A DNA stretch of 64,000 bases from contig CM045762.1 of the NCBI GenBank assembly GCA_025200525.1, positions 123,199,752 to 123,263,751 of the forward strand, in the 5' to 3' direction. Source of the stretch: Camellia lanceoleosa. Lineage: Eukaryota > Streptophyta > Magnoliopsida > Ericales > Theaceae. Shown piece after piece: positions 1-11,746 of the stretch (positions are counted from its first letter, which is position 1; the number at the start of each line of letters is the position of its first letter). A program made the translations under genes and the position numbers. The notes below the pieces were generated by a model that saw nothing but the letters and a program-made list of their open reading frames with translations, did not search any database and was not told the DNA's origin.

Positions 1-2
1 GA

Positions 3-1155
3 TTGGATGGCAAGTCTTTGACCAAAATGTTTCAACAAACAAAAAAAGAAAAATCAACCAATGATCGTCAAGATCTTGCAAGGGTAATCACCCTTTACTT
101 GTGCTTGAAACTTCTCATGCCCAAAATAGGCCATACACTCAGTTGGAGTTTCCTCAACTATGTTGACAATCTCAACAACATCAAGAAGTACAATTGGGTT
201 GAGGCAATAAAAGACACACTGATGAATTCAATGGCAAATGCAAACAACAACCCAAGGCATGTCACTGGATGCGTCATGTTACTCTTGGTAAACACATTAC
301 TCAACTACTTTCCACAAAAATATCAAACATCCACCTATTTCTAACTATCTAACATATTTCAAATTTTTTTTTTTTTGGTACTGTGAGCACAGTAAACTCC
401 TCCGACCATCCAACAAAGAAGGCTTCCCAAAGTTTATGAAATGGAACCTTGGCAAAATATACTCCAAGTGGAAACACATCAGCCTTGCTCACTTTGAAAA
501 GGTATTCAAACTCTTCTATACTATCATACCACAAATCTATTCAACACTCCTTTCACATTCATTGTAGTACAAATCATATTATGAAATTGTGAAAATTTTC
601 AGTTTCAAAGCACACACTTATTTAACATCACTTATGTTATGAAACTGTAACATTTTTCAGTTTCAAAAAACATATTTCAACACTTAACCCACATTACTCA
701 CAGTACAACTCATCTTATGAAACTGACCAAATTTACAGTATTACTGATATATGCCACATTGTTCCAATGCAGGTTAACCAAAGTGCTTTAACCCCAACTG
801 AACAAGAAATACAGTTATTGCATATCAATCAAAGCACATCAACAAACTCTTTAGCAAAGAAACATGACCACAAAAAGGACAACAAGCGAAAAAAGAAAAC
901 AAAAGCAACAAAAAAAAAAAAAAAGACTTCTAGACAGTGATGAGGATGACTTTCTTGAAGAAGAACATCATTCAAAATCAGAATCAAAATCAGAACAAGA
1001 AGAACAACAAAAAAAAAAGAAAAGAAAAGAAAGCAAAAACCACAAGAAGAACCATAAAGTGATGAACAAGAAGAAAAGAGTGATGATGAAAAAAATCAAG
1101 TGACTGATGAAGAAGAAACTGATGAAGAAGAAGAAACTAAAACTGAAGAAGAAAT

Positions 1156-1188
<33 letters not shown>

Positions 1189-1196
1189 AGAAGAAG

Positions 1197-1231
<35 letters not shown>

Positions 1232-3263
1232 AAAGAAGAAGAACCTGATGAACAACAAGACAATGATAAAGCAGAAGAAAGACAATAAACAAAAGGTGAT
1301 CAACAAGAAGACCTTGATGAAGAAGAAGACCAACAACAAGAACAAGAAGAACAACAAACAAACCAACAAGAAGAAGTCAATGAACAAGAACTGACAAACC
1401 AACAAGAAGAACTGCAAGAGAAATCTGACATATTTCATGCACAAGGCAAACTATTGTCTAATACTAAAGCAGACTGCAAAATTTCATTAAACTAACCAAA
1501 ACATAATCCAACATTTTTATAGGTCATGACCAACCACAAACACCAACCAAAAAGGACAACAAGGACAAGCTCATATCAGCCATGAGAGCACAAATGCAAG
1601 AAATGGAACAAAAATTCATGGCTGAATTGCGTAAAAAAGAAGATCAATTGAAGGTAATGTCCACCAAAAAAACTGGCAGTCCCCAACAAAGATCCATGGT
1701 CAAGAGAATCAAACAAAAATCAAGGAAACAAGCACATGACCTAGATTTTGAATACCAACCAATGACCAAACCCAAAGAAGATGCAAGAAACAAGACACAA
1801 ACTGCTACTGATGTACCCAAACCAACCACGAGTGCTGGAATGAAGAAAAGAGAAGAAGAATGACAACAAAAAGAGGGTGCACATAAAGCAAAACAATAGT
1901 AGAAACAAAAGATGCAAGAACATATTGGCCAAGAAAGCGATTCTTCTTTGAAACAAACCCAAAAGAGCATGCCAATCAAGAAGACCAAACTTCAAGTATT
2001 GGAAAGTGATGATGATTTCAAGGAAGAATCAATCCCAAACAAGCCACTCGCCATTTCATGCCACAAAACAAACAAGGTTTGGCATAGCCTATCCAAAAAG
2101 ACCAAGACCAAATTCAACTCATCAACAACACACAATCAAGTGCTTGTGCAGTGCAGCGGCGAAGATGAAAGCGCATATACTTTTCAAATATAGGCAGATT
2201 GACCAACAGGAATCCTTATATGGGAATGTAGGTCTCCGGTACAATTTTACAATTTGTACATATTCAATAACCTATTCCACAAACCTAACACATTCTCATA
2301 TATAACATGTTTGGTCATTGATGCCTTCTTAGAAAAGCAATTGGCACTCCAACCAACCATTGAAGAATTTGAGAAAAGCGATCTAGTCTTTGGAAGCAAT
2401 CCATATGCGAGGAAGATCTTCGTTTTCTCAACACTCATCAATGTAAGCAAAACTTAACATACCTTACAAGCGCAAAATTTTCTACTTTCTCAACATGTAT
2501 TACTACATAGTTTTATAACATATTTCAAACATATATATAACTTACAGACTCCACTACAAAACCAAGATCAAGCACTGAGAGAAAAACTGATGGACAGCCA
2601 TTTTCCAGAAGCAATGAAAATCAGATATATCCATTTCCCAATCAACCACGACAACCATTGGACAATTGTGGTCTTTGACAATGCTGATGGAATATGGAGA
2701 CACTATGACTCTTTGAGACCAGCAAAAGATTGCCACAACAAGCACTTTGAAATTGCAAAGCAAATTGTAAGTTAAAATAAAATTTCATACTTAGTTCTAT
2801 TCATTTACAAACATCTCAACTCATCACTATAACTAATAAAAACACCCAATAACTATTTTGTAGCAACAACATCAACTAAGATGGAATAAAGCATTACTTA
2901 GCAAACAGGGAAACATGTTTTCATCTCAAGAGTGCAAGACAGAAATTGCATCAATTGAGGAATGCCCACAACAAACCCCACACTCATAAGATACAAAATC
3001 CATAAACTAATCTTCCAATATGGTAAATTTTGCAGTTTCACCTAACTAATTAACTTCATCTCAAACACTGCAGGAATGATAGTGCAATCATCGTCTGCAA
3101 TGTTATCAACCAATATGTCAACTGGCAACCTGTGTAGAAAAAACTTCGTCTAACTGAGTGGGTCAAATTTCAAGCACAAATCATCAATCAATTCCTCAAT
3201 GATGAGAACCGATCCTGGAAACTCGAGCACTACCAAATGTTGACAAAACATAGCAAACCATAG
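3..3263 (+). pseudogene. Ulp1-like (C48) protease gene carried by the MULE, 5'-truncated by the window
   Basis: I read it as a spliced gene. Exon 3-287 ends before GTAAAC and encodes the helical module that precedes the protease in MULE Ulp1 proteins, including GCVMLL. An exon ends at 501 before GTATTC. Next come a Lys/Glu/Gln-rich acidic linker (about 772-1440) and a coiled-coil segment with MRAQMQEMEQKF (1582-1653). The protease region is about 2225-2775: it has the His-Trp pair (NHDNHW, His codon about 2656) and the catalytic Asp in HYDSL (about 2707). A last exon reaches the stop at 3261-3263. The expected Asp-Cys-Gly nucleophile box should lie near 2960-2990, but there CPQQ is followed by a stop and no DCG is recognisable. 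Several other frame changes occur. Such proteases deconjugate SUMO-like proteins in the family; here activity is unlikely. Exon borders in the linker are uncertain. Confidence 0.7.
906..1440. repeat. GAA/CAA low-complexity tract in the Ulp1-like gene
   Basis: The tract is almost pure purine plus CAA: an A-run near 910-924, long stretches of GAA/GAAGAA, and a (CAA)n run at about 1198-1231. On the plus strand one frame gives a Glu-rich then Gln-rich linker; other frames give poly-Lys/Asn, and the minus strand gives poly-Leu/Phe/Val. Acidic disordered linkers are common in MULE Ulp1 proteins. Replication slippage here has probably shifted the frame, since the open frame changes at about 1080-1110. 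Confidence 0.8.
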
Positions 3264-3914
3264 AAACAATGAACAAACTTCTTGACAATACAAATATTCA
3301 AGGGAACATATCTTTGTACCTTTTTTTTTTTTTTTTTTTTCTTTTTTAACATGTGACAAGTACTTTATATACTTTTGGGAATGATTTTTTTCTAATTATT
3401 ATAGTTATGGTGAAAATGATTGATGTTGTTGTTACTCTTCTTCTTGTTATTATTATTGTGGTTGTTCTTCTGATTGTTTGTCTACTTGTTTCTGGTTGCA
3501 TATATTTTCATACAGTAAAGGTTGTTTCTAATAATTCTTCAAAGCGCAAAATTTTCTGATTTCATCAACTTGTTTCTAATAATTTTTAAAGCTGCAAAAT
3601 TATACGGTTTCATCAGGTTGTTTCTAATAATTCTTAAAACTGCAAAATTATACAGTTTTGTCGCTATGAAATATGAACTGCATTTCCATATTATACTGTT
3701 TCAATAAGAAATTTTCAACAACCTTCTCTGCATTCCATAAAAATAAAAACAAAATCATTTGTTACAAAACAACTTCAATAAGTAAAGAACACATCAATAA
3801 ACAAAAAATAATTCAACCAACTTTATTCATTACTTCCATAATACCAAGTATCACATTTTTTATTATCATAATTCCTCAAATTCAAATACAAATCCAAAAG
3901 AATAGATTATGGCC
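3264..3914. repeat. Intergenic spacer of the MULE with a 48-bp tandem repeat
   Basis: This is the gap between the converging gene ends. It has a T-run at about 3321-3342 and three tandem copies of a 48-bp unit starting gtttctaataatt at 3524, 3572 and 3620 (to about 3667). Each unit contains a GCAAAATT core followed by an ATAC-(A/G)GTTT stretch. I see no gene here. Hydrophobic frames such as 3353-3559 are by-products of T-rich DNA. Confidence 0.75.
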
Positions 3915-6153
3915 TCAAATAGCAGCCTTGCACGTCTTCTTATTGTGATTCCCATATTTTAAGCACCTCCCACACTTGATTTGCTTCACATTCTCACGCC
4001 TAGAAGGTATCCTCTTCTTCTTGTTCCACCCGGGCTGCTTCTTCGTTATAGGAGGTTTGATAACCGAACTACTGGCACCATCAAAGTCAAATCTCTCACT
4101 TGGCGGCCTTTGGATAAGATTCCTTGTATGACTCTCTAAAACAATTTACATGAAAAAAAGGATCAATGAAACCATACACATCTCTACCACTACTGCGCAA
4201 AGCATGCACAACATGACAACAAGGAAAACCATTCAATTGCCATTCATGGCAAGAACAAGTCTGTCTACCAATATCAACATAAAAAGAAATAGAAGAATAA
4301 ACCTCAAGCACAGTATCACTAGCAACAATCACATCCCAAGACTTAGCTAGCTCCAAAGAGTCCACCAACTTCTTTTCCATAACTAGACACAATTTCATAG
4401 TCCATCTTCTAGATTCAGCTCTTCTATCCGACAATTGAGTCATGATTTGAACCCTAATCATATCAACCATACAAGTAATAGGGAACTTACGAGCCCCACC
4501 AATCCAATTATTGTAAGACTCGACAGCATTAGATGACATCTCACCATATCATTTCCCTCTAAAAAATGCATTGGCCCACTTATCATTTTGCAAACCATCC
4601 AACATACTATCAACTCTACTATTCCCAGCAATACGCCTCAATTTCTTCATATAATGTTGGAAAGAAGCAACTGTTGGCGCATAAGCACATTTAACTAATA
4701 TTTTCATCAAACACAGCTTATAGTTAGTACGAAGTCCCACAAATTTGTCAATCAAATTTCTCTTCAAATGATTCAAGCAATAAGCATGATGTGCATTGGG
4801 GAAAACCACTGAAAGAGCATCTAGCAATCCATGTTGACGGTCAGGCACAAAAGTCAATCTCCGGCCTGAACCAACAGCCTTTAACAAATGACTTAAGAAC
4901 CATATCCAATTATCTTGATTTTCAGCGTCAACAATCGTAAAAGCCAAAGGAAATAGACCTGCAAACAAAATCACATGAAACTGCAAAAATTAGCAGACTC
5001 ACAATACAATAACACACTGACAAACCAAACCTATACTAACTGCAAATAAATACATACCTTGATTTCCATCCCTTGATGTTCTTTGCAAGCAAATGCCCCT
5101 TGTAACGCCCCTTCACAAATGTACCATCAACAAACAACAACGGACGACAAAATTGAAAGACATACAAACATCCATGAAATGTCACAAACAACCTCCGAAA
5201 ACACCCATTACTTTCATCCACATCTAATTCAAACACACTTTCCGGATTCGTTCTCATAGCCGTCTCAAGGTACCATCGAAGCTGGTCAAAAGAAGTTGCA
5301 AAATCACCAAACAACCCACCTCTTGCCTTATCAACTCCTAACTATGCAACCCGATAAGAAACATCTATACCATATTACTTCTTTAACTTTTTTTTAACTT
5401 CAATAGGACGAGTCAACGGATTATCACTAATATCATTTTGCACAATATCAGACACAAGTTTAGAACCAACCATTTTGCTACAAGATCTACGAGCAACAAC
5501 CCCACAAGGATGCACATTATCCAACTTCATTATAAAAAAAACACCGGAATCCATCAGCACCCTTCCATGCATAAACCATTTACAACCCGTAGACGACTTC
5601 ATCATACATTCGATTTACTCTTGTTGTATCGTTCTTCAAATAATTCCTTTGCAAAACCACACTCAACTGCATACTTAGCCAATGCAATGCGGAATGCCGG
5701 CACTCCACCTTCAAATTCTTGACCAACACTATGTAAAATCCCCTTTCAACTAGCAGACAACAAAACTATCTCGGGTTCTGGATAAAAACTACGCAACAAA
5801 CCACCAACATCATCACAATCATTCACAAAAGAACTCTCACAAGTTACAGAATCAATCCTACAAGAATTACCACCATCAACCTCCACAACTCTCTTATCCT
5901 CCACAATAACATCAATAACATGACAACCGCTACCACCTACCATTGACAGCATATTCCCCAAATCATCATCACATTCAACAATACAATTAGAATATCCAGG
6001 AACAGAGAAAAACAAACAAAAGTTACCAACACTCAACTCCTTGAACTTCGCACATATTTTCTCAACAACTTCATCATAACTATATCCCTCACTAATCTTA
6101 ATAGCAACACAACAATTACTGTATTTGCACATTAACATGAAACACCCCTCCAT
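3915..6153 (-). pseudogene. MuDR-type (MULE) transposase, decayed
   Basis: In gene order: an N-terminal domain usual for these transposases (6153-5749); the DNA-binding MuDR region with VGQEF and GCKW (about 5730-5480); the DDE core with FVDGTF (first Asp, about 5128), PDRQHG (second Asp, about 4842) and SNAVESYN (Glu, about 4521); a SWIM zinc finger CxC...CxH (4213-4257); and a C-terminal CX2CX4HX4C zinc knuckle just before the stop at 3915-3917. A GT-AG intron of about 80 bp separates the first-Asp exon from the segment beginning LFPLAF (about 5056-4973). Lesions: TGA at 5746-5748; a +1 shift near 5600; TAA and TAG between 5375 and 5315; an extra G before the intron near 5070; TGA at 4549-4551 where the family has Arg. 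The enzyme would cut and paste the element in the nucleus; this copy cannot. All catalytic residues remain visible, so decay is moderate. Confidence 0.9.
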
Positions 6154-6882
6154 ATTACAAAATCACAAACCAACAAATAATTGTTCACAGATTCCAAACT
6201 GCAAATTATATAGTTACAACATATCAATACCAACAGTGCACAATTCACAATTCCAAAGCGCAAAATTATACACTTACAACATATCAAGATCAAAACACCG
6301 AATTCACAATTCCAAAATACAACTTCAAAACACATTACATTATCGACAAACAAAATCAACAAAATCAAAATCAAACAAACAAAATTTGCCAAACACAAAC
6401 CACATATCCATAAATTTGCTTATCTCTATATGCATACATATATGTATCGATAAATACAAACCACATACACACAGAGACATATATATATACATACACATAT
6501 ATATATATATATCTATCACCGAGATACAGAGAGAGAGACAACGTCGCAGATATCGCTTTGACACGAGATTCAGATCGCACAACCAGATCCACCTCCAAAG
6601 ACAATGAGATCGACCACACAAAGACAATGAGATCGCCACAACGAAGAGAAATCGAGATCGCAGAGACGAAAATTTGATTTCCTTTTTTTAAACGGAGCAA
6701 AAATTTGATTTTTCACGTATATATAGATATCAAAACAAAGGGCAATACAGTCATTTAAAAATACGAAAATAAAAAACGGGACCTCTGGGTATAAAACTTA
6801 AAAAACTATGGACCTATTAATCTATTAAAAATAAATTGGGATTAGAAGGGAAATAGATCCCCTACTACATAGTAATTTTCCC
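6154..6882 (-). other. Transposase leader and right terminal region of the MULE
   Basis: Noncoding leader of the transposase gene. At about 6185-6330 there are two and a half copies of a roughly 60-bp imperfect repeat, each with 'attccaaa', a GCAAATTAT-type core and 'cttacaacatatcaa'. An (AT)n/(CATA)n microsatellite lies at about 6475-6515. The last 180 bp (to 6882) is the presumed terminal inverted repeat, ending in ...attttccc on the plus strand. I see no convincing coding exon. Confidence 0.55.
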
Positions 6883-8530
6883 AAATTATAATTCATAATA
6901 GTAAATGAATAAAAGGCCCAATCTAACTAAACGAATAAATTGTGCAATTTAAAATATAAATTCATAAAATGGTCCACTTGAAATACAAAGTTCAGATTAA
7001 ATTAAAAGGTCCAAAAAACTTGAAGCCTATTCTAAATTTTTTTAAAACTTAAATAAAGTGAATAATTCGAGGCCCAACAATCTATAGTTGTTGTTTCTCA
7101 TTCCTCCTGTGCGTTGCCTCTTTCTGCCAACAACTTCAATTCTCCACCGTCCATCTCAGGCTTTCCCCGGCGGCTACCCTTCTCACCGCCAAATCTTCCA
7201 AATATTCGATGAGTTCGATTCTTGCCTCTGACTTCGAACAATGAATCAATCATCTCAAAACACTGTCAATTACTTCACTTTACTCTCTTAGTTCCTTCCT
7301 AGAATTATGACCTTTTTTTTTTTTTTTTTTGGGGATTGGTTTTGCAGTTATGTGGTTGATTCTGATTCATAATGAATTCCTTTTTGTCAATGATGTTCTG
7401 TGAATTACTTTAGAGTTAGGGCTTAGATATTAATTTTGTTTTCACTATCTGTTTCTTAGATTTTTTCAAAAATTAGTTTGATGAAAAAAATTTAAAGAAA
7501 GAAATTCATTTTGGTCCTTTTTGTTATCATAAACTTTGTTAAAGATCTAAGCAAAATTTAATAGACATTTTGTAAGTATCATTTATATTTAAAAAAATCC
7601 ATCAAAGTCCCATAATTTAGTGGTCACTTTGGGTCTCAAAAAACTCAAAATGGGCCTTTGCCAGCAACCTAGTGGGGATGGTTGGCGGCGCCACCAGTGC
7701 AGGAATGTTGAATAATAAATTTCGATATGACATTGTGAAAATATGAACCGGGGAGTTTACAAAAGATTGTATTAATCAGTGTGTTTGGGTTGAATTTTTT
7801 AGATTAAATTTTTTGAAAATTGAGTATTTTGATTTTCGTATTTTTTTTATTTTTAGTGAATATTTTTAAAATTTTAAACATTTTGTTTTTACTTTTTAGT
7901 CTAAAAAGTAAAAAATTTGTGAAAAAATATTTTAAAAATTAATAAATACTTAAAAATACAAAAAAAAATGTACTGAATTCTCTTTATATATATATATATA
8001 TATATTTTTTGGTATTTAGTAAATTTTTAAAAGGTTTTTTTACAAATTTTTTACTTTTTAAGTATATTTATGTTAGGTATGTCTAAAAAGTATTAAAAAA
8101 AATTGCTTAAAATATTTTAAAAATTCAGTAAGAACAAAAAAAAACACGAAAAATAGGAAAGTATAATTTTCAAAAAAATATTTTTAGAAAAATGTAACCA
8201 AGCAAAGTGAGTTTTGTGGCAGCTATCACCCATTCATGAACTATTGTGGTAGTCATTCTTATAGAACAATTCCAACCTGCTCACTACATTGTGTTTGTTA
8301 GTCATTTAATCCAATTAAATCACAATTTCAATGCTCCAATAGGTTAAGCAATGCATCGGGCATTATGCCTCATTTGTAAAGGGGCTGGCCACAATTAGAG
8401 AGTCAAAAGGCTAGACAAATACTTTTTGTCTCTAAGTAACTATGTGGTTAACTACAAGCATTGTTGTAGTACACATTAGCTAAAGTAATTAGACAAACTA
8501 AAAAATCTATATGCTATTTTTTAGCAAGAA
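6883..8530. other. AT-rich DNA without a recognisable gene
   Basis: Mostly AT-rich, with a T-run at 7313-7331 and an (AT)n microsatellite at about 7986-8005. The pyrimidine-rich stretch 7080-7260 resembles the 5' untranslated leader of a plant gene, but no open coding exon follows and no conserved protein can be read from it. It may be a gene fragment; nothing else in this block can be supported. Confidence 0.4.
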
Positions 8531-8539
8531 AAATGGTTC

Positions 8540-8735
8540 GTGGTGTTGGAATTGCTCAAAGTGAAGGGCTAATGCTGTTATTGAAATTGATTCTCAAGTT
8601 GCCATCAATATGATAAATGGCATCATGGTGAGTCAAGATATTATTGGGGTTATTCATGATATTAAACAATTTGGTGGCATGTTTCAGGCTTGTGATTTGT
8701 TGGAAATTGAGGAGATAAATCATTTATTTAAAACA
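8540..8735 (+). pseudogene. RNase H-like fragment of a plant LINE or similar element
   Basis: One frame reads VIEIDSQVAINMINGI and continues to a helix ending FQACDLLEIEE. This matches the pattern of the plant RVT_3 RNase H-like domain: a beta strand with Glu-x-Asp-Ser, then a helix. The upstream part is in another frame and only about 60 residues survive. It is probably a 3' scrap of an L1-type retrotransposon or a domesticated relative. The call rests on pattern recognition of a short segment. Confidence 0.5.
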
Positions 8736-9500
8736 CAAACTAAAATTATAAAATATATGTGAACTACTAATAATTGTGAAAATAAAATAATTTAAGAAAA
8801 CAAAAAAATTTAATTACAGAGGCATGTAGCCACTGTTTTTAAGAGTAGATTTTTATTTTTCTAAGTACGTGATTCGATACAACAGATTAGTATCGTCTTA
8901 CCGTCCATTCGCTGTATAACGGTTCATTTTTTTACTTTTTTAGAAAGGACAAACAATTCATTTGATCATCCCAAAAACCTAATCAAAATAATGTAAATAA
9001 AATATGCACACTATTAACACGTGTATGGAAATAGTTTCCCGGTCCCTAAGAGCAAATCTAAGGGAGGAGGCAAATGCACATTTGAGGCATTTTTCTTAGG
9101 AAAAGTTACCTATAAATCTTAAAAGTTAAAATTGTATTCCATTTGGTCCCATAAAAATTCGGTTGCCCCGTTTGGTCCTTTCCATTTTGAAAAGACACAA
9201 ATACCACTGGTGGGAATATTTAATAGTTTTTTTGTATAACAGGATTGCTTGGTGTGGGTGTGGGTCACGTGCCATAGTTGAAGTTTGTTGAATGGGCAAA
9301 TGCTTCACAAGTGCCTTGTTAGGTGCGTGTGTTGGGTGCCACATAATAGGAAAGCACACTAAAGCTTTTTATAGGTTTTGGGTTTGGTGTGCTGATTTCA
9401 CATGCCACACACCTCAATCCGACCACATACAAACGATTGGGTTGCCATATCCAAGATATACAACATTAGAATTTGGGTTATGTTTGTTTTTTATTTTTTT
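8736..9500. other. Non-coding DNA flanking the minisatellite
   Basis: AT-rich to about 9060, then a stretch of mixed composition (9120-9500). The open frames at 9126-9359 (-) and 9292-9573 (+) show no family signature and overlap each other. I see no gene. Confidence 0.4.
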
Positions 9501-9950
9501 AGTGTTATATAATATCTGTTACGTTGGAGTGTCACAAGTGACGTTTGGGAAAAGTACACTAAGGAATTTTTAATTTTTTTAGAGTGTCACATCATACTCG
9601 CTACATTGTCACATTTGAGAAAAGTACACTAAGAAGTTTTTATTTTTTCTGAAGTGTCACATTATATCCGCCACGTTGTCACATTTGAAAAAAGTAAACT
9701 AAAGAGTTTTTATTTTTCTTGAAGTGTCATATCATAACCATCACGTTGTCACATTAGGAAAAAGTATACTAAAGAGTTTTTATTTTATTTTTTAGAGTAA
9801 AAGTTTTAGAGTATCATATCATACGCGCCACGTTGTCACATTTAGAAAAAGTACTCTAAGGGGTTTTTAATTTTTTAGAATGTCACATTAATACTTGTTA
9901 CATTAGAGTATTATATCATACCCTGTCACATTAATAAAAATGTATAATTG
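9501..9950. repeat. 70-bp minisatellite, about six units
   Basis: Units begin at 9581, 9651 and 9721 with an exact 70-bp period, then near 9808 and 9877. A longer, diverged unit precedes them at 9501. Each unit contains 'agtgtcacatcata', 'cgttgtcacattt', 'aaaagtacactaa' and a T-rich tail. Divergence grows toward both ends, as expected when homogenisation acts on the centre. Confidence 0.85.
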
Positions 9951-10410
9951 TCTACCAAAATTAAAAATAGGGCCATACAAAAATAAACTATCCACTAATA
10001 AGACTTAATAGATCAATAAAAAAAACTTGAAACTAATTGGAGTAGCGTCACAATGGTAATGTCTATACTGAAATATTCAAATATCAAAAAGTACACACGT
10101 AATCCCACCAAAATCGTCTGCAAGCAAATGAAAGGATATAATTGACTACTAAATACTAACAAACAAAGAAAATAGGATCAAATGGGATATATTCCCCAAC
10201 TAATAGGACTATTAAGAACAATAGAAACAACATTGAGACCAATTGGTGCAACTGTTTATGGGATGGGATTTATCAGTACGTATCCCTTTTTGTTATTGAG
10301 GTTGCAATTTATAGCTTCCAATAGACTCTATTAATTGTCTCTTTTTTTTTTTTTGGTCACTTTCTATATGTAGCTAGTGTTGGAAGCTTGGCAAAACTAT
10401 CTCTCTTGTT
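9951..10410. other. AT-rich spacer, no gene seen
   Basis: No open frame of note, no terminal repeats and no tandem structure were recognised. A short T-run occurs at about 10343-10354. Confidence 0.4.
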
Positions 10411-10850
10411 TAGGGGTGTAAATCTGACCCGATCCAGTTCGGTCTATGTCGGATTTCACGGGTTCCTGCCAAAATTTAGACCGAGCCAGGTTGGCCCCCA
10501 CAGGCCAAAAAATTAGGCCCAGGCCCAGGCCCAAGTCCAGGGATATTTGGGCCTTGGACGGGCCAGTGGGCTGGGCCCCGAGTCAGCCTCCTAAGCCTAG
10601 GCCTAGCCTCAGACTTGGGTGGGTCTGACAATTTTTTTTTTGTTTTTTTAAATTTTTTCTATCAAAATTTTATTATTTTTCACTAAAAAAGACACTGGGC
10701 CTTGGATGGGCTAGACGGGCTTGGCCTTGAGTGGGCCTTAAGCGGGCTGATGGGCCAAGCCACTGGGCGGGCTAGGCCTACGGGCTGGGCCAAGCCTCAA
10801 AATGATGGCCCAGGGCCTAGCCCAAGGGCTCGGGCCTAGCCCAATCCCTA
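10411..10850. mobile_element. GC-rich hAT-type MITE relative, right end lost
   Basis: The element opens with TAGGGGTGTAAATCTGACCC, matching the left end of the intact copy at 40624-41041. It has the same GGCCCAGGCCC/GGGCCTTGG-rich interior, in sharp contrast to the AT-rich flanks. The expected ...TTTACACCCTTA right end is missing; the GC-rich part stops at about 10850, where a different inverted-repeat element begins. The single open frame inside (10446-10628) is a by-product of GC content. Confidence 0.6.
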
Positions 10851-11612
10851 TAATTTGGAACTCTTGTCACTTTAGTCATTAACTTTTCAATTATGACACA
10901 TTTAATTCTAAATTTTAAATCTTATTTCAAATAAGAACAATTGAAGATACTATCGTTCAATTTTAAAAGTTAAATTTTAAATTTTAAATTTTTTCTCTTT
11001 GAATTTTTTAAATTTTTTCTACCCACCAAAGATAAAATTATATAAAATTGATAAATCTTTTACACATTTATTTATTTTGTTTTACAAAATTAATTTTTAT
11101 TATGTGTTTGGAGGATGATTATGGATGGTTGTTTTTATTTTCATTAAATTAGTTTCTATTTTTTTAAAAGTCAAATATGACGACAATTTTGATATTATTA
11201 TTAAATCAATCAATTAAATTAAAAAATTCAAAACTAAAAACGTTTCATATATTAAATATGTCGATTACACATTAGAAGCCTAACAGCCATCCATTACATA
11301 ATTATCATCCTAACACATAATAAATATTAATTTGGCAAAATAAATAAATGTGTAAAAGATTTATCAATTTTACATAATTTTATCTTTGGTGTGTAGAAAT
11401 AATTTTTAAAAATTTAAAAATATTTTTTTGACATTTATTTTTGTCAAATTAATTTATATTTTATCGAATTGATGGCTTTGCTATTAAAATTGAGCAATGG
11501 TATCTTCAATTGTCCTTACTTGGAACAAGATTCAAAATTTTGAGTTAAATATGTTACAATCAAAAAGTTAGTATCAAAGTGACACAAATCCTAAACTATA
11601 GGAACTGTTATT
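10848..11612. mobile_element. Foldback/MITE element with long inverted repeats
   Basis: The left arm (10848 to about 11095) begins cctataatttgg, followed by TTGTCACTTTAGTCATTAAC. The right arm (about 11335-11612) reads the same series inverted: cctatagtttagg, then TTGTGTCACTTTGATACTAA. The inner parts also pair: the 'caccaaagataaaatt' and 'aaatcttttacacattta' blocks recur inverted near 11340-11400. Arms are about 250 bp and diverged. No coding capacity. The left terminus abuts, and may have been cut by, the GC-rich element. Confidence 0.7.
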
Positions 11613-11746
11613 GTAATTCTCCTAAAATATTTTTCTATGTACTTTTACTAGACATTTTGCCCACCAAGGTTAGAGTTGCTAACATAAGCTTTAGAAGATG
11701 AATGTTGACTAATTTAGTTAATCTGATCCTATTTTAGCCTCATTAA

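Larger units (their letters stand above)
1..6882. mobile_element. Kaonashi (KI)-type Mutator-like element, right-hand part
   Basis: A plus-strand gene with an Ulp1-like cysteine-protease domain converges on a minus-strand MuDR-type transposase. This gene pair is the hallmark of Kaonashi MULEs in plants. The right end is placed at 6882: read inward on the minus strand, the sequence starts GGGAAAATTACTATG, a typical MULE terminus. The next 9 bp (6883-6891, aaattataa) are the candidate target duplication. The left end lies outside the window, so neither the paired terminus nor the duplication can be confirmed. Both genes carry stops and frameshifts, so the element is dead. Class assignment is firm; the exact right end is inferred. 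Confidence 0.85.

Noticed and set aside
968..1444. 158-residue minus-strand frame rich in Phe and Leu, like a membrane protein
   Set aside because: It is the complement of the GAA/CAA low-complexity tract of the Ulp1-like gene; hydrophobicity comes from TTC/TTG runs.
6483..6515. (AT)n run as an origin or matrix-attachment site
   Set aside because: A plain microsatellite; nothing else supports such a function.
7080..7260. First exon of a host gene
   Set aside because: Leader-like composition only; no open frame with recognisable protein and no plausible downstream exons.
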